Assembly (NCBI GenBank): GCA_947481985.1
Contig: CANKIK010000002.1
Span: forward strand, 67,487-131,486
From: QWOP01 sp003669605
GTDB lineage: Bacteria > Planctomycetota > Planctomycetia > Pirellulales > UBA1268
DNA length: 64,000 bases
Direction: 5' to 3'
The notes beneath the pieces were generated by a model. It ran no database searches, had not been told where the DNA came from, and was given only the letters and a program-made list of their open reading frames with translations. Made by a program: the position numbers and the translations under genes. This document shows positions 1 to 9,599 of this stretch, in pieces. Position 1 is the first letter of the stretch. The number at the start of each line of letters is the position of its first letter.

Positions 1-2
1 CC

Positions 3-1811
3 AGTGATTCCCCAGCAGAAGTTGCCGGAGCGAAGCCGCCATCATCAGTGACGCTGCCACAGGGATTCCGCGGAACGCCCCCCTACGCCGCACCGGAGCA
101 GTGGAAAGGAGACTGGAAAACCATCGGCCGACAGACCGACGTCTACGGCCTCGGCGCTACCCTTTTTGAGATCCTCGCCGGCCGCGCCCCATTTGATGGC
201 CACTCGCCAACGATCCGCGAGGATGTCGAAATCGGCAACTGTCAGCGGAGCATGAAGGCGTGGGTGCCGGCCGCGCTGCAGGCGATCTGCAGAAAGGCGA
301 TGGCGGTGCGGCCAGCCGAGCGCTACGCCTCGGCCGGCGCGCTGGCCGACGATGTCGACTGCTTCCTCGCCGACGAAACGGTGGCGGCCTACCCCGATCC
401 CTGGCAGGTGCGGCTGTGGCGCTTCACCAAGCGCCACCGCGCGGCGGTGGCAGCCGCCGCGGCGCTCTTGGCGACGTCGGTTGTGGCGCTGGGGATTGGG
501 AATGTCCTGGTGTCTCAGCAACGGGATCGGGCGCTCGTGGCCGAAGCCGAAGCGGTCCAACAGCGCGGCCGGGCGGAAGACAACGCCCAGGCGACACGGG
601 GTGTGATCGCAGGGTTTATCGAAAACGTGGCCGATGACAAGTGGGCAGCCATTCCTGGAACAGCGGCGCTCCGTCTGGATGCGGTGCGGAACGTTGTCGA
701 GGAGTACCCCCTCCTCCTGGCGCAGCAGCCTGACAACCCAGGCCTGCAGTATGACGCAGCGCTGATCGACCGAAGATGCGCGAACCTCTTCCGGGTGCTG
801 GGAGTTCTCGAGGAAGCGGCCCCTCTCTACGACCGCTCCCGGGGCCTAATGAAAACCCTTGTCGAACGCTATCCAGCGGTGGAGATGTACCGATCCGGAT
901 GGTCGCACAACCTGCTCGACGAGGCAGAGGCGTTGGTGCGGACTGTCGGCCCGGAAGCAGCGCTGCCGACGCTCCGCGAGGCCCTGGAGAATGCCGAGCA
1001 GACGACTGGGTCTTTCCCGACTTCAAACGGGGCGCTGCGGACCCTCGCCCAGGTACGGATGGATCTGGCCGATGCCCTCATCGACTCGGGAAGAATCGAC
1101 GAGGCGAAGACGCTCTCCGGAGAGGCGGTCCGAAACTTCGACGCGGTGACGGCAAGCGACGATGGTGACGATGAACAGACCCGTGTCGTCACCCGACTCC
1201 TCGCCGCCATGGCGACGGTCGTCGCCACCCGGGCCCGAGCGGAGGCGGGCAGCTTCGACGACGCCAAGGAGATGATGGAGCAGGCCAATCGGCGGACGGC
1301 GGAGCTCTCCGACCGACACGGGGGAATCCCCGATGTCGATTTTGTGCGCGGGCTTGCGCTGCTGGAGCGGGCGCGGGTCCTCTCGCGCGACGCCACCACG
1401 GCCGCGGCCGGCGGCGAAGTCTTCCTGCAGGCGGAGGAGTGGTTCCGGGGGCTCGTGGAACGCTCTGGAAACGTCGCCAATTATCGACCAGCCTTCACCG
1501 ATCTGCTCTGCCAGCGGAGCACAGCGGCCCTGGCAGCCGGGAACCTCGCCGACGCGGTTCGCCTCGCCGACGAGGCCCTCGCAGCGATCACCCCATCCGA
1601 GCGCCCTGCGGGTGCCGCGGAGGCGAAGCGCTCTCTGGCCATGGCCCACGCCAGCCGCGGCCGGGTAGCAGCCGCCGCCGGGGATGCCGAATGCGCCCTC
1701 GATCACTTCCGCCATGCCCGCGAATACTACGCCGCAGCCGTGGCCGCAGCGCCGGAAAACAAACCCCTCCGCCAGGAGGCCGCCGCCATCGAGCGGCTCC
1801 TCGCGGAATAG
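3..1811 (+). CDS. Ser/Thr protein kinase with TPR-like C-terminal region, 5' end missing
   Basis: The frame is open to the left edge, so the true start and the N-lobe and catalytic loop of the kinase lie outside the window. What remains begins at the activation segment (GTPPYAAPE, nt ~75-101) and continues through the F-helix region (DVYGLGATLFEILAGRAPF). A hydrophobic segment follows a basic stretch (nt ~438-509), and then about 430 residues of Ala/Leu-rich helical repeats resembling TPRs. The layout matches the gene at 2528-5221, so the two are probably paralogues. By analogy the kinase domain is cytoplasmic and the repeat domain lies across the membrane. A GTG at 48 is in frame but falls inside the kinase domain and is not a plausible start. 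Confidence 0.9.
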   Translation, partial: SDSPAEVAGAKPPSSVTLPQGFRGTPPYAAPEQWKGDWKTIGRQTDVYGLGATLFEILAGRAPFDGHSPTIREDVEIGNCQRSMKAWVPAALQAICRKAMAVRPAERYASAGALADDVDCFLADETVAAYPDPWQVRLWRFTKRHRAAVAAAAALLATSVVALGIGNVLVSQQRDRALVAEAEAVQQRGRAEDNAQATRGVIAGFIENVADDKWAAIPGTAALRLDAVRNVVEEYPLLLAQQPDNPGLQYDAALIDRRCANLFRVLGVLEEAAPLYDRSRGLMKTLVERYPAVEMYRSGWSHNLLDEAEALVRTVGPEAALPTLREALENAEQTTGSFPTSNGALRTLAQVRMDLADALIDSGRIDEAKTLSGEAVRNFDAVTASDDGDDEQTRVVTRLLAAMATVVATRARAEAGSFDDAKEMMEQANRRTAELSDRHGGIPDVDFVRGLALLERARVLSRDATTAAAGGEVFLQAEEWFRGLVERSGNVANYRPAFTDLLCQRSTAALAAGNLADAVRLADEALAAITPSERPAGAAEAKRSLAMAHASRGRVAAAAGDAECALDHFRHAREYYAAAVAAAPENKPLRQEAAAIERLLAE

Positions 1812-1829
1812 TGCGGTGGGGGATCGTAC

Positions 1830-2300
1830 TTAATTGCTAAATTTCACCTGATATGAGAATGTTGGTGGCTCGCTCGCTAAAGTTTTCGGGCGAATTGTAA
1901 TCGTCAGTTTTCCGCTTGCTATTCCGCGAAATGAGTCGTCACTCCCATCGACCTTGGCTTTTGCGATGGTGTAGATGTCAATCGCATCATTCGATGTTGA
2001 TGAACTTGGTCGATACCAAAACCAAGTCGGGATTCGAACGTCGACAGGCTCGTCTTCGTCTGGCTGAATATCAATCTCGGTAATAGTGTCATCTGCTATG
2101 TCAGCACGATCAAGGCGGAAGACGATTCTTTCGCCATCCTTGATTTCCACTGGCTCTTTGTTGATAGCGGGTGTGTCATCATCGCGACGAGGTTTTGAGC
2201 GCTTGGTACCGGGCGTTGTTTTGAGTGCCTTCCCCTTCACCACCGCCCCCTTCGGCCGGGAGTTCTTGGCCACTTTCGGAGCCGCTTTCTTTTTCGCCAT
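1830..2300 (-). CDS. 156-aa protein with Lys/Ala-rich basic N-terminus and beta-rich C-terminal domain
   Basis: I chose the ATG at 2300 because a GAGGAG ribosome site lies about 10 nt upstream and the product starts MAKKKAAPKVAK. The first ~42 residues are rich in Lys, Pro and Ala and resemble bacterial histone-H1-like tails. The remaining ~110 residues are acidic, with alternating hydrophobic residues (ERIVFRLDRADIADDTITEI, then WFWYRPSS), suggesting a small beta fold. I do not recognise this domain. The gene sits between two kinase-TPR genes and is convergent with the first, only 18 bp from its stop. The same MAKKK start occurs in the short protein at 5294-5458. The tail may bind DNA or RNA, but that is inference. 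Confidence 0.75.
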   Translation of the reverse strand: MAKKKAAPKVAKNSRPKGAVVKGKALKTTPGTKRSKPRRDDDTPAINKEPVEIKDGERIVFRLDRADIADDTITEIDIQPDEDEPVDVRIPTWFWYRPSSSTSNDAIDIYTIAKAKVDGSDDSFRGIASGKLTITIRPKTLASEPPTFSYQVKFSN

Positions 2301-2527
2301 TGCAATAGTCTCCTCGCGTGCGTGGATCCAAGTCACGAGCAGCGATCGAGTCCGTCGGTCGACGGGGTCGTGCCGACCAAGCATAACGGGGTAGCAGTCA
2401 GTCCGCACGAGGGGTAGGCTTCGAACTCCGGCGGCGGGCATCGGGAGAGGCCCCCCGCCTCGGGCGTTTTTCCCCGTCCGCCGTCGCTTGAGCAGGCGTT
2501 CCATCACGCACCGGAAACCCCTTCGTC

Positions 2528-5221
2528 ATGCCCCCTGATCCAACTCCGGGACTCCTGTTCGCAATTTTTTCGATTCACCTCAATTCCATCACCCGCGATC
2601 AACTCGCCGCAGCCACAGCCGAGTGGATTCGGGATCCGTCACGACTGCTCGCCGACATTCTTGTCGAGCACGGAGCGCTCGATCGTCAGACGCGGGGGAT
2701 CGTCGAGGATGTCGTCGCGCGGCACCTCGATCAGCATGGTGGCGACACCGGGCAGAGCTTTGCTGATGTCCGCGAGACGGAGATGATCACTCCCCAACTC
2801 GGCCCCGCATTCGATGCCACGATGACGTTCGATGCGACGCCTGAGAATGAAGTCGGCCGACACAGAGCGGACTTCAACACCGACTCCCCAGAGCCCCATT
2901 CGCTCCCCGGCCCTGCCACCGGCGGCACGCGGTACCGGGTCGAGCGGCCACACGACCGCGGTGGAATGGGGGAGGTCTTCGTGGCCCGCGACACGGATCT
3001 CCGCCGCCAAGTGCTCCTCAAGCAGCTCCCCGAGCACCGTGCCGACGATCCGCGGCACCGGACGGCGTTCCTCAAGGAGGTCCGTGCCGCCGCCGCCCTC
3101 GAACATCCCAGCATCGCGCCGGTGTACGACGTCGGCCACTATCCCGACGGCCGACTCTTCCACGTCATGCGGCTGATCCCCGGGGGCCATTATCAGCTAG
3201 CGATCCGCAGCTATCACGATTCGCGGGGCACTTCCTCCCCCGCCGACCGCGTCCTCCGCTTCCGCGAACTCCTCGGGCACTTCATCGACGCCTGTCAGGC
3301 GATCGAATACGCCCACAGCCGTGGGGTGCTCCACCGCGACCTCAAGCCCAACAACATCATGCTCGGTTCGTTCGGCGAGACCCAGGTCATCGACTGGGGA
3401 CTCGCCCGGGTCTCCGGACAGGACCTTTCTTCAGGCTCTGGATCAGGACTCAAGCCGCTGACGCCCGACTTGGTGGCGGAGGGCTCCGAGCCGACCCTCG
3501 ATGGCCAGTTCAAGGGAACCCTCGCCTACGCCAGCCCTGAACAGGCCAAAGGGGAGGCGGACCGGATCGATGCCCGCAGCGATGTCTACGCCCTCGGGGC
3601 CACGCTCTACTGTCTTCTCACCGGGCAAGCACCATTCCAGTCGCATTCATCAATCCAGGTCGACGACGTCCAGCAGGGGCGGTTCCTCCGGCCGCGGCGG
3701 GTACATGCCGACGTGCCGCCGGCGCTGGAATCGATCTGCCTCAAGGCGCTGGCCTACGCCCGGGAGGATCGCTACCAATCGGCCCGTGCTCTCGCCATTG
3801 ACGTTGAACGCTGGCTGGCCGACGAGCCGGTGCTCGCTCACCCCGATCCCGTTCTCGTCCGGCTGCGACGCTGGGGGCGCAAACACCGGACCACCGTGGC
3901 CGCCGCCGCCGCGCTCCTCCTGGCGAGCGTTGTCGGTCTCACGATCGGCTTCGCAGCAGTGAAGGTGGAGCGCGATCTGCGGGTGGAGAGCGGGCGGATC
4001 GGGCTTGCAGCCATCGATGAACTGCTCGTTGAGATCGCCGACGATTACTGGAGCAATATCCCCGAATCGGAACCAAGCCGGATCAAAATGCTCCGCGCTG
4101 CGGTCTCGAAATACCAGCAACTCTTGCAGGTCCATCCAGACGATACCGACATTGAATTGGGGCTGGCAATGACGCAGATGCGGTTGGCGAATCTCCTGCG
4201 AATGACGGCACAGCACGACGAGTCGACGCCACTCTTTGAGGAATCCACCGCGGCCTTGGAGCAGCTCGTGGTGCGGCATCCCGGCACCTTGAGATACCTC
4301 AAGCCGTTGATCCTGGCGCGCCAGTACCACGGCTCGAGCATCGCTCACACCGGCGGACCAGTGGCGGCAGAGCGTTTCCAACGCGCCACCCTGGCGCTTG
4401 CCACACAGTGCCGGGAGGCGGACCCGGCATCGGTCACGGACGAAGCCCGTGCTGGCTGGGAATTGGCCGACACGCTCCGAATCCTCGGAGACATCGACGA
4501 AGCATCCCGGCTCGTCGAGCGTGCGGTCGAGGTCTACCCTTCCATCGCCGACGGGGTTGAGGGAACCCTTCAAGACAAACTCTTCGCGGCAATGGCACTG
4601 GCCGATGCAGCGCGGCTTGCCGTTCAGACGGGCGATGCCACCAAAGCAGCAATCAGGAGCACCGAAGCCATCCGCCGCATTGACCAACTTCTCCGCACTG
4701 ACCCGGGCGGCAACGATTACCTGCACCAGCGCTCCTTCGCCCAGCACCAGTTGGCACTGGCCACCGCAGCCTCTTCCGGCCGGACCGATGAGGCTCTCAG
4801 TCTCCTCGATCGAGCGATCGCCACGATGGACACGATCATTGGCGGCAAATCAGAGGTCGTGGAATACCGCACGCTGCTCCTGGAAATGCTGGTCGACCGC
4901 TCGGAGATGCTCGCATTGCTGCGCAGGGAGGCTGAGGCAGAGGAACAGGCCAATCAAGCTGTGTCGCTCGGAGAACGACTCTCTCTGCAGATCACCGGAT
5001 CGCACCAGCACCACTCCACGACTGCCAGGGCCTTCGCCACCCGCGCCGAGATCCGCGTCCGTACCGGCAACCACGTGGGCGCCGGCACGGACGTGATCGC
5101 TGCGGAGGCTCTCTGCGAAACCATCCGCGTGACAAATGGACAGGCTCCGTTCTTGAAGGACTTGGAAAGACGGATCAGCGCGACGCGGGCCCGACTCGAC
5201 ACCTCTGAAACGGCCAATTGA
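2528..5221 (+). CDS. Ser/Thr protein kinase with TM segment and TPR-like repeats
   Basis: This 897-aa product is a Hanks-type kinase. The first ~130 residues are a leader of unknown role. The kinase domain follows: glycine loop RGGMGEVF (144-151), ATP-anchoring Lys near 165 (LLKQLPEH), catalytic loop HRDLKPNN (269-276), DWG in place of DFG (289-291), and SPE (336-338). After a basic patch comes a TM helix (~456-478), then about 420 residues of helical TPR-like repeats. All core catalytic residues are present, so it should be active; the Trp in DWG is tolerated in this lineage. The start ATG is at the head of the kinase-specific leader. It is a paralogue of the truncated kinase at the left edge. 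Confidence 0.93.
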   Translation: MPPDPTPGLLFAIFSIHLNSITRDQLAAATAEWIRDPSRLLADILVEHGALDRQTRGIVEDVVARHLDQHGGDTGQSFADVRETEMITPQLGPAFDATMTFDATPENEVGRHRADFNTDSPEPHSLPGPATGGTRYRVERPHDRGGMGEVFVARDTDLRRQVLLKQLPEHRADDPRHRTAFLKEVRAAAALEHPSIAPVYDVGHYPDGRLFHVMRLIPGGHYQLAIRSYHDSRGTSSPADRVLRFRELLGHFIDACQAIEYAHSRGVLHRDLKPNNIMLGSFGETQVIDWGLARVSGQDLSSGSGSGLKPLTPDLVAEGSEPTLDGQFKGTLAYASPEQAKGEADRIDARSDVYALGATLYCLLTGQAPFQSHSSIQVDDVQQGRFLRPRRVHADVPPALESICLKALAYAREDRYQSARALAIDVERWLADEPVLAHPDPVLVRLRRWGRKHRTTVAAAAALLLASVVGLTIGFAAVKVERDLRVESGRIGLAAIDELLVEIADDYWSNIPESEPSRIKMLRAAVSKYQQLLQVHPDDTDIELGLAMTQMRLANLLRMTAQHDESTPLFEESTAALEQLVVRHPGTLRYLKPLILARQYHGSSIAHTGGPVAAERFQRATLALATQCREADPASVTDEARAGWELADTLRILGDIDEASRLVERAVEVYPSIADGVEGTLQDKLFAAMALADAARLAVQTGDATKAAIRSTEAIRRIDQLLRTDPGGNDYLHQRSFAQHQLALATAASSGRTDEALSLLDRAIATMDTIIGGKSEVVEYRTLLLEMLVDRSEMLALLRREAEAEEQANQAVSLGERLSLQITGSHQHHSTTARAFATRAEIRVRTGNHVGAGTDVIAAEALCETIRVTNGQAPFLKDLERRISATRARLDTSETAN

Positions 5222-5293
5222 CTGGAACGCCGGCGGGTTCGAGCGCAGCGACCGTCCGATCCATTTCGCACTCCTCTCGGCACCCTTTCAGGC

Positions 5294-5458
5294 CTATTTT
5301 CTGGTCTTTAACAACGACGTCGGTGGGCTTTTCCGCGCCCCGCCGGCCTTGGCGGCCGCCTTCTTTTTGGTCGCTTTCTTGGCGACCTTCTTGGTTGCCT
5401 TCTTGGTTGCTTTCTTCGTTGCCGGCTGCGGGGCAGCCTTCTTCTTCTTCTTGGCCAT
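5294..5458 (-). CDS. 54-aa Lys/Ala-rich histone-H1-like protein
   Basis: The ATG at 5458 has a strong upstream AGGAGGG site (10 nt spacing), which supports this short gene. The product is almost wholly Lys, Ala, Thr and Pro, with a repeated ATKKATKK/KKVAKKATKK pattern like the C-terminal tail of histone H1 and the small KAKK proteins of several bacteria. Such proteins bind nucleic acid without sequence specificity. It is convergent with the kinase at 2528-5221, with a 72-bp gap. The repetitive triplets also create open frames in other phases, which should be ignored. Confidence 0.8.
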   Translation of the reverse strand: MAKKKKKAAPQPATKKATKKATKKVAKKATKKKAAAKAGGARKSPPTSLLKTRK

Positions 5459-5668
5459 GGTCGGGATCCCTCCTGGATGGGCAGAACGAATTGCTGATTG
5501 CCGACGGCAATCGCACTCAGGACAGTCGTACCACACGACAGAGGGAATCGACAATCATGGCGGGCTGCTGATGGGATCGCAAAGCCAGGGTGCCATCGGC
5601 ACACTGCCCGAGGGGTCCAGGCTGCTGTGACCGATACAAGTCATCCCTGAACTTTCCCTGAGACTGCT

Positions 5669-6511
5669 TTAGCGGGGTTCTTTTTCCAGAGGCTGTCGTG
5701 GACCACCGCCCGTTCGGAAACGGGCCGCAGCGATGGCGCCCGGGATGAGGAGGAGCCAGCCGCCACCGTTCAAAAAATCCTGGAGCGGCAGCGGGAGATG
5801 GGAGGTGGCTGGTTGCAGCAAGTCATAGCCCGGCTGCAGCAGATGATTGACCGACTTCCATCGGCCCCACAGCCGGCGGACCAGCGGCCCCTCCTGCATT
5901 CCCAGACTCTCGATGCGCTGCTGCATCCCTTGGAGCCCGCCCGGGTCCGTTGCCGCTGCGGCACGCGCGGTTGCGGGTTTGCCAGACCGGTTCCGCGGAT
6001 GGCCCTTCTCGACAGAGCCCTCCCCAACGCCAATAAAGAAACTGAACACCAAGGAGAGCAACGCCATGGCGAAGATGTTCAGCAGCAGTTGGCTGAGGAA
6101 CACCATCACTCCCACGCGAAACGGGACTTTCCAGAGCAGGACCTGGCCGACCCCTCCGGCACAGAGGGCAAACAGCACGGGGAGATAACGGATCATCGGA
6201 ATAAAACCGAGCACGTGCCATTTCAGCCCCATCGGCTCCCGCAGCCAGACCCAGTAGCTGTAGTGCGGCGGGAAGGCGATTCCCAGTTGGGGATCCTGCA
6301 TCATGCAGGCAAACAGATACCCAGAAAGATCGTAGGCCAGGTAGACGGCCAGCCACATGACGAGCACCGTCTTCACGGCGCTCTGAATCGTCCCCGGGCC
6401 GTCCTCCGTCCAGAACGCCGTCGTGCGGATGAGTACGAACACGGCAATCGGGATCATCAGCAACCAAAAGAGAATGATCAGCAAGCTGGAATGCTCGATG
6501 GTTGGAATCAT
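5669..6511 (-). CDS. Hypothetical multi-pass membrane protein (280 aa)
   Basis: A GAGGTG ribosome site precedes the ATG at 6511. The protein has about four or five hydrophobic helices in the first 160 residues (for example LLIILFWLLMIPIAVFVLI near the N-terminus and VMVFLSQLLLNIFAMALLSL). A polar, Gln/Arg-rich segment follows, and a last hydrophobic stretch (GGGWLLLIPGAIAAA) near the C-terminus. I do not recognise the family. It is the last gene of a minus-strand run that includes a PilT-like ATPase (202-bp gap), so it may be co-expressed with that gene, although the gap allows a separate promoter. Confidence 0.8.
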   Translation of the reverse strand: MIPTIEHSSLLIILFWLLMIPIAVFVLIRTTAFWTEDGPGTIQSAVKTVLVMWLAVYLAYDLSGYLFACMMQDPQLGIAFPPHYSYWVWLREPMGLKWHVLGFIPMIRYLPVLFALCAGGVGQVLLWKVPFRVGVMVFLSQLLLNIFAMALLSLVFSFFIGVGEGSVEKGHPRNRSGKPATARAAAATDPGGLQGMQQRIESLGMQEGPLVRRLWGRWKSVNHLLQPGYDLLQPATSHLPLPLQDFLNGGGWLLLIPGAIAAARFRTGGGPRQPLEKEPR

Positions 6512-6713
6512 GCCGCACCTCGCGATTGAGTGTCAGGGCTCTGGAGGTCGCCGGAAACCGCGTCACAACACGCCGCTTTCGGAACCATGATCGTCTTGGT
6601 GTCTGGAGTTGCAGAGGCGGTGATGAATTCCTGTCCTGCACGTCCACTGGTCTTGAGAGGAGGTATTTGGGTCAGACCGTCTCGGCACTCTGATGGCAAT
6701 TCTGCGTGGTCCG

Positions 6714-7805
6714 TCAGCGGACCAATCCCGATGTCATGTCGAGCGAACTCACCCCCCGCATCGCCAGGGCCACCGCATCCGGATTCGTCGAGAGCCGGAG
6801 AGCCTCGGTGCCGCTGATCTGGCCCGCTGTGTAGAGGTCGGCGAGGTGCTGGTCGAAAAGTTGCATGCCGTTTTCGCGGTTGGCGATCGCCTGCGGCAGG
6901 CTCCCGATCCGACCTTCGAGGATCGCCTTACTGACCACCGCAGAGTTGCGCATGATTTCCAGGACGGGAATCCGCCCCTTGTCCTTTCCTTTGCTGGTTG
7001 CCAGTCGCTGGCTGACGACCGCCACAAGGTTGGTAGCGAGTTCCGTCTGCAGCAGATCACGCTCCTCGGGCGCGAACATGGCGATGATCCGCTGCATCGT
7101 GAACGACGCATTGGTGGTGTGGACGGTGCTGAACACGATATGGCCGGTGTCGGCTGCCTGCAGTGCGATCCGCATCGTCTCGGCGTCCCGCAACTCGCCG
7201 ACGAGAATCACATCGGGATCCTGGCGGAGGGCGCGTCTGAGCGACTCCGCAAAGCTCGGTGTGTCGCGGCCAATCTCGCGCTGGGCGACAAGGCTCTTTT
7301 GCGACACATGGACAAACTCAATCGGGTCTTCAATGGTGACGACCCGCAGACGCCGGGTGCGGTTGAGATGGTCGACCATCGCCGCCAGGGTCGTACTCTT
7401 GCCGCTCCCCGTCGTGCCTGTCACCAGCACCAAACCGCGCTGCTCCTCCGCGATCTCCTGGAGCACCGCCGGCAGTCCGAGATCAGCAAACGATTTGATC
7501 CGCAGCGGGATGGAGCGGGCCACGAGGCAGAGGTTGCCCTTCTCGTGGAAAACGTTGATGCGAAACCGGGCGACATCGGGAATGTCGTGGGAAAAGTCGC
7601 AACTGCGTTCACTCTCCAGCCGCTGCAACTGCGACTCGTTCGCCACCTGCCCGACCAGTCCGCGCAACTGATCGGCGGTGACCGGCGGAGAATTGATGGC
7701 CACCATCGTGCCTTCGACGCGGACCGTCGGCGCACTTCCCACCTGGACATGGAGGTCGCTGGCGTTGAATTGGACGGTGGCCTTGAGCAGCCGCTGCATT
7801 TCCAT
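6714..7805 (-). CDS. pilT: PilT-like twitching-motility/retraction ATPase
   Basis: The chosen ATG at 7805 has AGGAGA about 8 nt upstream and gives 363 residues, the usual PilT length. An N-terminal PAS-like region (FNASDLHVQVGSAPTVRVEG) is followed by the RecA core. Visible motifs are Walker A GTTGSGKST (130-138), the Asp box around TIEDPIEFVH, Walker B with the PilT-type GELRD (203-207), and the His box STVHT. PilT proteins hydrolyse ATP at the base of type IV pili to retract the fibre. Here the gene lies 82 bp downstream of a membrane kinase rather than beside pilus genes. A second secretion ATPase of the PilB/GspE type is at 43015-44646. Confidence 0.93.
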   Translation of the reverse strand: MEMQRLLKATVQFNASDLHVQVGSAPTVRVEGTMVAINSPPVTADQLRGLVGQVANESQLQRLESERSCDFSHDIPDVARFRINVFHEKGNLCLVARSIPLRIKSFADLGLPAVLQEIAEEQRGLVLVTGTTGSGKSTTLAAMVDHLNRTRRLRVVTIEDPIEFVHVSQKSLVAQREIGRDTPSFAESLRRALRQDPDVILVGELRDAETMRIALQAADTGHIVFSTVHTTNASFTMQRIIAMFAPEERDLLQTELATNLVAVVSQRLATSKGKDKGRIPVLEIMRNSAVVSKAILEGRIGSLPQAIANRENGMQLFDQHLADLYTAGQISGTEALRLSTNPDAVALAMRGVSSLDMTSGLVR

Positions 7806-7887
7806 CAATCGATTCTCCTGGAAGCCGCATCGAGATCGTACCTTGGAGAACGGCACCGAACTGGCAGCCCACCGCAGTTGGGGCGAC

Positions 7888-9534
7888 TCACGCCGACGAC
7901 CCCGATCCGTTCTCCAACCACCAGCCTTCCGCACGGGCAGCATCCCACTCCGCGGCGCACGAACAGGCCCTGAGGGCTGCCGCCACGCTCCGGGCATCCG
8001 GATAGCGATCCTCAGGCCGCTTGGCCAGACAGCGCACAATCACCGCCTCGACGTCGGCCGGGAGGTCCGCGACCCGCTCCCGGAGCGACTTTACAGGCTG
8101 CAAAGCATGTGCCAGGAGGACGTCAGCCGGCGTGGCCCGCTCAAACGGCGGTGCCCCGGTGACCATGAAATGGAGCAGCGCTCCAAATCCGTAGATGTCG
8201 GCCCGGCTGTCGATGCTGCGGCCGGCAACAGCCTGCTCTGGGGCGACGTACTCCGGAGTCCCGGCGATGGCACCGCCGGCGGCAGGATCATTCTCCACGC
8301 CTGCAGCCCAGCCGCCGACGGCGCCGAAATCGAGCACCTTCGCCACATCGAAGCGTCCGCCGACAAACGCCACAAAGACATTCGTCGGACTCAGATCGCG
8401 GTGGATGAGTCCGATGCGATGGGCCTCAGCGAGTGCAGCGCACACTTGGCGGCCGAGGTACAGCGCCCGAGACGCTGGCATCGGCCCGGAGCCATGCACG
8501 AGGTCGGCAACACAACGGCCGGGGAGGTATTCCATAGCGCAGAACGGAGTCCCGTCGGCGGTCCGCCCGGAATCGAAGATGGTGACCGTGTTGGGATGGG
8601 AGAGCATGGCCGCCGCCTGCGCCTCCCTTTCGAAGCGCGCAATTGCGCTGGGGTCGGCGGCTCGGAGCAACTTCAGGGCGCAGGGCCGCTTCAGGAACTC
8701 GTGGTCCGCCAGGTACACCGCCCCTGTGCCCCCCTCATCGAGCTTGCGGAGCAGACGGTACGGCCCAATCTGTCCGGGACTGGCACCGTCGTCGCCCCGA
8801 CCCCGCAGCACCCAGGCCGCGAGCGTTGCAAGAATGGCGCCAAAGATGAGAAACAGGGCGTTGATCATGACAATCTGGTGGTTCGCCACGTCATCCATGT
8901 CGACCTGGACGGTGTCGGCGTGGTGCAGCACGACCCCGTGGCAAAGGATCACCGCGGCTGCCATCGTCAGCACAATCCGGGCAGTGATCGCCGGGACTCG
9001 GGGGAGAAAAATGCCGTAGCAAAGCATGAGCAGGATCGCCCGCATCACGCCGTTCTTCTGGATGGCGACCGCATCGACCAGGTCGCGACGATCGATGAGG
9101 TCGACTGCGGAGAGGTACTGGGAAATCACCAAGACGAGCATCTCGAAGCCGAAGAGCAACGCCTCCACCACCCGCAGTTGGCGATGGCTGAGCCGCAGCG
9201 GCGAGCGGAGGAGGGCCAGCGTGAGCGCCGCCACCGTCAGCCGCAGGAGGAGCGACCACGTCGCCGAATCGGAGGTGGTCGCCAAACCTGACGCCGTCTC
9301 AGTCTCCTTAACCACGACGAACACGAGATGAAACAGCGTCAGGAATCCGGCGACGATTCCCAGTCGCGTCCGCAGCAACTTGGTCAGAATGCCTTCCCCG
9401 GGGAACGGCGCCCGGTCGGAGGCCACCGAAGTCGCGAAGCCGGTGGTGCCTTCCGCCGCCAACTCAATGTCGACGACAGAGTCGTCGGACTGCGGATCGT
9501 TCCGGTGATCGGGTTGGTCGGTCGCTGCACGCAT
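7888..9534 (-). CDS. Integral-membrane Ser/Thr protein kinase (six TM helices, then kinase domain)
   Basis: The ATG at 9534 is preceded by AGGAAGGA. The 548-aa product has about six TM helices between residues 57 and 242, followed by a C-terminal kinase domain (~258-525). Glycine loop EGGTGAVY, ATP-anchoring Lys 288 (CALKLL), catalytic loop HRDLSPTN (378-385), DFG (402-404) and APE (APEQA) are all visible. The usual Lys of HRDLKPxN is Ser here, a variant also common in myxobacterial kinases, so activity is likely but unproven. A multi-helix sensor ahead of the kinase is the reverse of the usual kinase-TM-sensor layout. The gene lies between a zinc-ribbon membrane protein (66-bp gap) and pilT (82-bp gap), probably in one transcript. 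Confidence 0.9.
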   Translation of the reverse strand: MRAATDQPDHRNDPQSDDSVVDIELAAEGTTGFATSVASDRAPFPGEGILTKLLRTRLGIVAGFLTLFHLVFVVVKETETASGLATTSDSATWSLLLRLTVAALTLALLRSPLRLSHRQLRVVEALLFGFEMLVLVISQYLSAVDLIDRRDLVDAVAIQKNGVMRAILLMLCYGIFLPRVPAITARIVLTMAAAVILCHGVVLHHADTVQVDMDDVANHQIVMINALFLIFGAILATLAAWVLRGRGDDGASPGQIGPYRLLRKLDEGGTGAVYLADHEFLKRPCALKLLRAADPSAIARFEREAQAAAMLSHPNTVTIFDSGRTADGTPFCAMEYLPGRCVADLVHGSGPMPASRALYLGRQVCAALAEAHRIGLIHRDLSPTNVFVAFVGGRFDVAKVLDFGAVGGWAAGVENDPAAGGAIAGTPEYVAPEQAVAGRSIDSRADIYGFGALLHFMVTGAPPFERATPADVLLAHALQPVKSLRERVADLPADVEAVIVRCLAKRPEDRYPDARSVAAALRACSCAAEWDAARAEGWWLENGSGSSA

Positions 9535-9599
9535 CGCTATGTCCTTCCTGCGGGAGAGGCGGCGTGGTGCATGGCACCCCCCGCTTGAAAGCCTGACCC

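Noticed and set aside
2029..2040. GGATTCGAAC, which reads like the T-arm of a tRNA on the minus strand
   Set aside because: It is inside the 156-aa coding region, and no acceptor stem or anticodon arm can be folded around it.
5218..5571. 117-codon plus-strand frame opposite the 54-aa Lys-rich gene
   Set aside because: Its Trp/Ser/Pro-rich product is the complement of Lys/Ala codons; the minus-strand frame has the ribosome site.
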